Source of the DNA: Apostichopus japonicus
Lineage: Eukaryota > Echinodermata > Holothuroidea > Aspidochirotida > Stichopodidae
Direction: 5' to 3'
Assembly: GCF_037975245.1 (NCBI RefSeq)
Contig: NC_092572.1
Coordinates: forward strand, 11,853,769-11,917,768
Length of the DNA stretch: 64,000 nt
Under the pieces are notes generated by a model, which was given only the letters and a program-made list of their open reading frames with translations, was not told the DNA's origin and did no database searches. The position numbers and the translations under genes are program-made. Below are positions 60,041 to 64,000 of this stretch, piece by piece. Position 1 is the stretch's first letter. Every line of letters starts with the position of its first letter.

Positions 60041-61270
60041 AAGCCCAGTCACATCTCACCGGATTGCAATAACGGAGAGGGAACGAAGACAAAAAATGGC
60101 ACTCCGTTGATGTACGTTAGTATCCGTTTAGTATGCGGTTCTCCCCCGTCCATCTACGTTTCATTACCGGAAGGGTCCGGTTTGTCCGGTGTCGATTTTG
60201 AACATGCATAAAACTTGGAACGGACATCCACCGAAAAATGTCTCCGTTATTTATTCGTTACTAATCCGTTACGCTTCCGTTTTATCAGTTTCTCAAGCGT
60301 TTTGTTCGTTCTGTATGCGTTTGGCATACTGTATTTCTCCGTTCGTCTCTGGTTATTGCTATTGCTCACCGGATCATTAACGGACAAAGAACGGATGAAA
60401 CGTAGAAGTGCAGTACATATACCGTATATTCGACGGACGCTAACGTAGAAATAACGGAAGTGCAAAGGAACAGAACTGACAATGAACAGATAGGTAACGG
60501 ACGTTAAACGGAAGAAACGGAAGAACTCAGGCCAGGAAAGTATAACAGACGGACATAGAACGGAGATGCAGCGTCACCTCCACCTTGTCCACTCCAAGCG
60601 TCCCACGCCTCATTCTGCTCCTATAACCTCTACCGTCAACACATACATCATGGACCCTTCAGAAAGATTCAAGCTTTAGACCACCGTGTCAGCTTTACAA
60701 GCACAGATGCTTATCATTGAAGCCAACATCAAGACCAATGAACAAGTCAAGAAGAGAAGGAAAAGACGTGCTCGGCTGAAATGCTGGTCTAGAGCCTTGC
60801 TAGGTTCACAGAGAAGACGGGGGTGTGGTCTTTATGACCAACTAGTGCAGGAGCTGCGAATGGAAGACCAAAATCTTTCATCAACTTCATGAGGATACCC
60901 CCTGATTTCAAGGCACTCCGGAGGCCCAGGTTTTAGGCCGTTTCTTCTCCGTTGCTAGTCCGGTATGTCCGTTACTTTTCCGGTACTCCTACGTTTTGTA
61001 TGTTCTTTATCCGTTAATTTTCCGTTGTAAATTCGTTACTATCCGTTGGTGTTCGTTAGTTCGTTCGTTGTTGCTCCGTTGTTCATCCGTTGTTCGTCCG
61101 TTGCTGTCCGTCCCTTGTACGTTTGTAATCCGTTTTCGCCGTTGAACGTCCGGTACGTTGCAACCCCCAGATGCATGCGCGACAACTTTTGCCAACGGAA
61201 ATAACCGGATGACTGTTTTTCGCGCGTACTCTTGTCCGTTCGTGCAATCCGGTGAGATGTGACTGGGCCT
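60041..61270. mobile_element. PIF/Harbinger-type DNA transposon, decayed but with both ends
   Basis: 1,230 bp. The left end AAGCCCAGTCACATCTCACC and the reverse complement of the right end (AGGCCCAGTCACATCTCACC) form a 28-bp terminal inverted repeat with one mismatch. TTA on both sides (60038-60040 and 61271-61273) is the 3-bp duplication expected for PIF/Harbinger. The middle (60650-60936) carries a broken transposase N-terminus. The arms on either side hold about 27 CCGTT or AACGG pentamers by hand count, many within TCCGTTA/TAACGGA, and these are absent from the coding piece. Confidence 0.85.
60650..60936 (+). pseudogene. Harbinger transposase N-terminal fragment, broken
   Basis: From the ATG at 60650 the frame has a TAG at 60677-60679 and then continues open to 60892. 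It has a basic stretch (KKRRKRRARLKCWSRALLG) and then GCGLYDQLVQELRMED, the hallmark N-terminal segment of PIF/Harbinger transposases (W-R-LL, G-YD-LV-ELR-ED). After a frameshift near 60874 the third frame reads SFINFMRIPPDFKALR, matching the next conserved segment (SF-NF-RMPP--F--L), up to a TAG at 60936. The DDE catalytic region is absent, so there is one nonsense change, one frameshift and a large internal deletion. The copy cannot supply active transposase. Confidence 0.8.
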
Positions 61271-61279
61271 TTATCGTTT

Positions 61280-61940
61280 GATACAGTAATATGTTTCGTA
61301 AAGCATCAACGTATCAGTACATGCAAATGTGACTATAGAGTTGAAAATGACATGTCAAAATCCTAAACCTCCCAAATCCGCTCCTGTCCTACCCTCCCCA
61401 ATCTTACCCTTCCCAAAAATATATTTGTAGAGGTCCTTGCATTGCAGATGATATTCATATTTAGCATACATCTCCTTACATGCACCACCTCAACAGACAT
61501 ACTACCAAAAATAAGTTTCCATCGTGTAGGTTTAAAAATCTTTCCTTACTGCAAAAGATGTACGAGTACATATTGGGGCTGCATCCTTCAATAATTTTAA
61601 CGCGGGCGTGGCACCGCCACATGTATCAACTTGAACAATGCTGATGAAAACGTGCATGTATTTACAGAGGGAGCGAGAATACCCAAAAGAACAGCGGCAA
61701 GTTCCCAGCATAGCCAATACGTACACAGGTATATAGAAATATTCACATAAAGAGACTTGACAGAGGTCTACAATGACAGAGAGCAGCTATAAGTACTGGT
61801 ATAGGTACCCCCCCCAACACCCCGACACCTGGGGAACCCCCTCAAACTTTTAACGTGGCCGTCTTGCCGCCACATGTATACATATAAATTTGAACACAAC
61901 TGAATGTTGTCGGACTCCTGACCTCGCCTCTCCTCTCCCT
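61280..61940. other. Gene-free stretch
   Basis: No gene. Two related blocks containing AACTTTTAACGTGGCCG or TTTTAACGCGGGCGTGGC and a GCCGCCACATGTAT-like word, at about 61590-61630 and 61845-61885, suggest a short diverged repeat. Confidence 0.35.
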
Positions 61941-61945
61941 AAGCC

Positions 61946-62336
61946 CAGTGGCGGAGCTAGGGGTATTGGTCAGAGGGGGCGAGAATGGTCTGTAGGGGCG
62001 CTTTCGACACTATCTAAGCGGAGCGCCACCACAGGTTGGCGCGGAGCGTACAGCATTTTTTGAGTAAAGATACTCCCTAGATCGCCGGAAATGACCCTTT
62101 CCGGGCCTTGCTAATTTGCATAAACGAAGAATAAATAGCCGTTAGAGCATTTTGTCAGAAAATTACACCAAAAAATGTGACAAATGTCAATAGGTAGATG
62201 AGAGCGCAGTAAAACTGTCAATAATCGCGAATAAGTTAAAAGTGGTAAAAAGCTGAAAAGGGCGCCAGCAGTCGATTTGAGTCCGTCAGGGGGGGGGGGG
62301 GCATCCGCCCCTGACTGTATGGACGCTCCGCCACTG
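61946..62336 (-). mobile_element. Non-autonomous hAT-type element (MITE), copy 2
   Basis: 391 bp, with the same CAGTGGCGGAGC / GCTCCGCCACTG termini as copy 1 but inserted in the opposite orientation. It is flanked by a perfect 8-bp target duplication, CCTAAGCC on both sides. The interior aligns with copy 1 almost end to end when reverse-complemented, including the GGAAATGACCCTTTCCGGGC block and the TCAATAATCGCGAATAA block. The perfect duplication suggests a younger insertion than copy 1. Confidence 0.9.
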
Positions 62337-62344
62337 CCTAAGCC

Positions 62345-64000
62345 ACCCCCACCCCTCCAATTATCTCAATCTTGTGTAGAGGTCCATATGGAGTAGGATT
62401 TTATACTCTCAGCCCTGACAGCCGTGCAGAAAGAAAGATGAACAGACAATAAAGACATTTAGAAATGAACAACGTACAGTTATCTTTTATTTCAATCGGT
62501 GTTATATATACATATACGTAGATAGGCCTACAACACATAACGATGGAGTAGTTTCTATGGTTATCTGTCTCGAAGTTGTGTCACACATTACCCATTAGTG
62601 GAATGAATACGTTGCTTCTGTGGTATTCAATCTACACATACAACTCTTTCTGCCGAAAAAAAGGATTTTTTTTGTAAGAAAGACAAAGAAACACCAGAAA
62701 GGAGAGAGAGAGAAAGAGAGCAACAACGATAAACACAAAAGCAAGAAATGTAATCAACTTATAAATGTTCATTGCCTGAGATTCAAAGATAAAGAAAACA
62801 GGTCACATATTGTAACTGCGTCATTAATATGCAAAGTAATGCGTGCGTGTTTGAGTTGATAATTCTAAAAGAGCGATGAGTTATAAACCGTGCGTCTTAA
62901 ATGGCAAAGGAAAAAAAACCCACCAGAACAGGTTTAAACTGCATCATCCTTTCAGTAAAAGTGAAGAGAGTTTGTTAATAAAGGAGACGTAACTTCATCA
63001 TCACCATAGCCACCACCATCATCATCATCTTTACATCACGTAATTTTCAAAATAAGAGATCGCTTCTTCAGTGTTATGTAGTTGACGTTTTCTTTCAATG
63101 GATGTTCCACTACATAATACAGGAGCGGGTATACAGAACGGAGACCAGGACCAGCTCCGGGCACCCTTCTGAAACCTTCGTTCAGTGTTGTTGCAGTATT
63201 TCTATAATAATTAGATATCTACCAATATATGACTCCCTTCCCATTCTTTTCCGCTTTCTAGAAATATTTGATCCGCCAATGAACTGTCTGGACTTCCAAG
63301 ACTACCGTTATACTATAAACACGTTATCGTCGTGATCACATGGTCACATGATAACATGGTCACAGTCACGGGTTTTAAGATCTCCGATTACTTGTTTTTC
63401 ATACCTGTTGGATGTATAGGAACAGTTGCTGTAAAATGTCCTGGACAAACACCCGAAAATGAAGACCTTTGCAAAGAATGAGAGGGAAATGATTATACTA
63501 ATTTCAAATACATATGTGCCCCACATGACACTATTATTGATTGTTCAGCCCGGCCCCGATGAGCCTCGCTGATCAGCTGGTACAGCCTATGGTTTGTCTT
63601 GGTTAATCATGCGGATGTAACAACCTATAACTGTATAGGATATTATCATAATCAAGCCTCAATTCAGTAAGAACAACATGAAACAAATCAACACAAAAAC
63701 AAGAAATCCAAATAAAAAGTATATAAAAGAAGACGTTTGGTACTTGCATACCGATGTATCTTTAAGTTATCGTGTCCGAATGAGCTGGTGAAATTACAAT
63801 CAAGGTGTTTTTTTTTACTTCCTACCCGAACAAACATCTTTTTACCCGTACCTGTGATACTAATGATACTTTGTTATCGTACCTGTAGCCGATAGGCATT
63901 TTCATTGTACTGGTACTCCTGTAAGCACTCCGTCGTATTGGTTGCAAATCACCGAAAATGCATATGAGCTATACCTGCATTAAAGATATATATTTGCATT
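62345..64000. other. Gene-free stretch to the window end
   Basis: No supportable gene. It contains a GA-rich run (62702-62722), a CAT/CAC run at 62998-63030 and a tandem ACATGGTCACATGATA duplication at about 63338-63364. Confidence 0.45.

Overview
The window looks like AT-rich nuclear DNA from an animal, probably a marine invertebrate. I lean toward an echinoderm, but only from the general look of the repeats, so the taxon is unproven. There are no dense open reading frames, ribosome-binding sites or operons. What is present is dispersed retrotransposon and DNA-transposon debris, long microsatellites and minisatellites, and many poly-G/poly-C tracts. No complete gene can be read from the sequence. 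Most of the longer open frames are translations of tandem repeats or chance frames.

Layout. 1-28 kb is mostly unique intergenic or intronic sequence. It carries G-rich tracts, one small hAT-type transposon (14.36-14.74 kb), a perfect 145-bp tandem duplication (22.47-22.76 kb) and a few exon-like islands. The best island is at 28.48-28.57 kb on the minus strand: an initiation codon in good context, a signal peptide and a splice-donor sequence. Weaker minus-strand exon-like pieces at 8.1, 11.3 and 3.9 kb could belong to the same gene, but this is not shown. 28.9-29.3 kb holds the 3' end of a CR1-like LINE. 34.7-34.9 kb holds three short hammerhead-ribozyme-like motifs in an inverted arrangement. 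36.5-36.8 kb holds a second hAT-type element, and 38.9-39.85 kb a 5'-truncated LINE with an intact 217-codon reverse-transcriptase C-terminal frame and a pentanucleotide tail. 45.6-46.1 kb is a TA-repeat block that encloses a 57-bp-arm palindrome; its loop completes a type I hammerhead-like fold. 48.66-49.29 kb is a 20-bp minisatellite with alternating unit types, and 57.87-59.10 kb a 34-bp minisatellite with higher-order structure. 59.39-59.94 kb is a GAAC/GAAG/GAAT array. 60.04-61.27 kb is a complete but decayed PIF/Harbinger transposon with a broken transposase N-terminus. 61.95-62.34 kb is a third hAT-type element with a perfect 8-bp target-site duplication.

The most notable signals are the two different hammerhead-like RNA motifs, the palindrome inside the TA repeat, the Harbinger element whose non-coding arms are packed with CCGTT/AACGG pentamers, the trio of related hAT elements, and an apparently undescribed dispersed repeat that carries a consensus splice-donor sequence. 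I ran no database search; family names rest on motif recognition.
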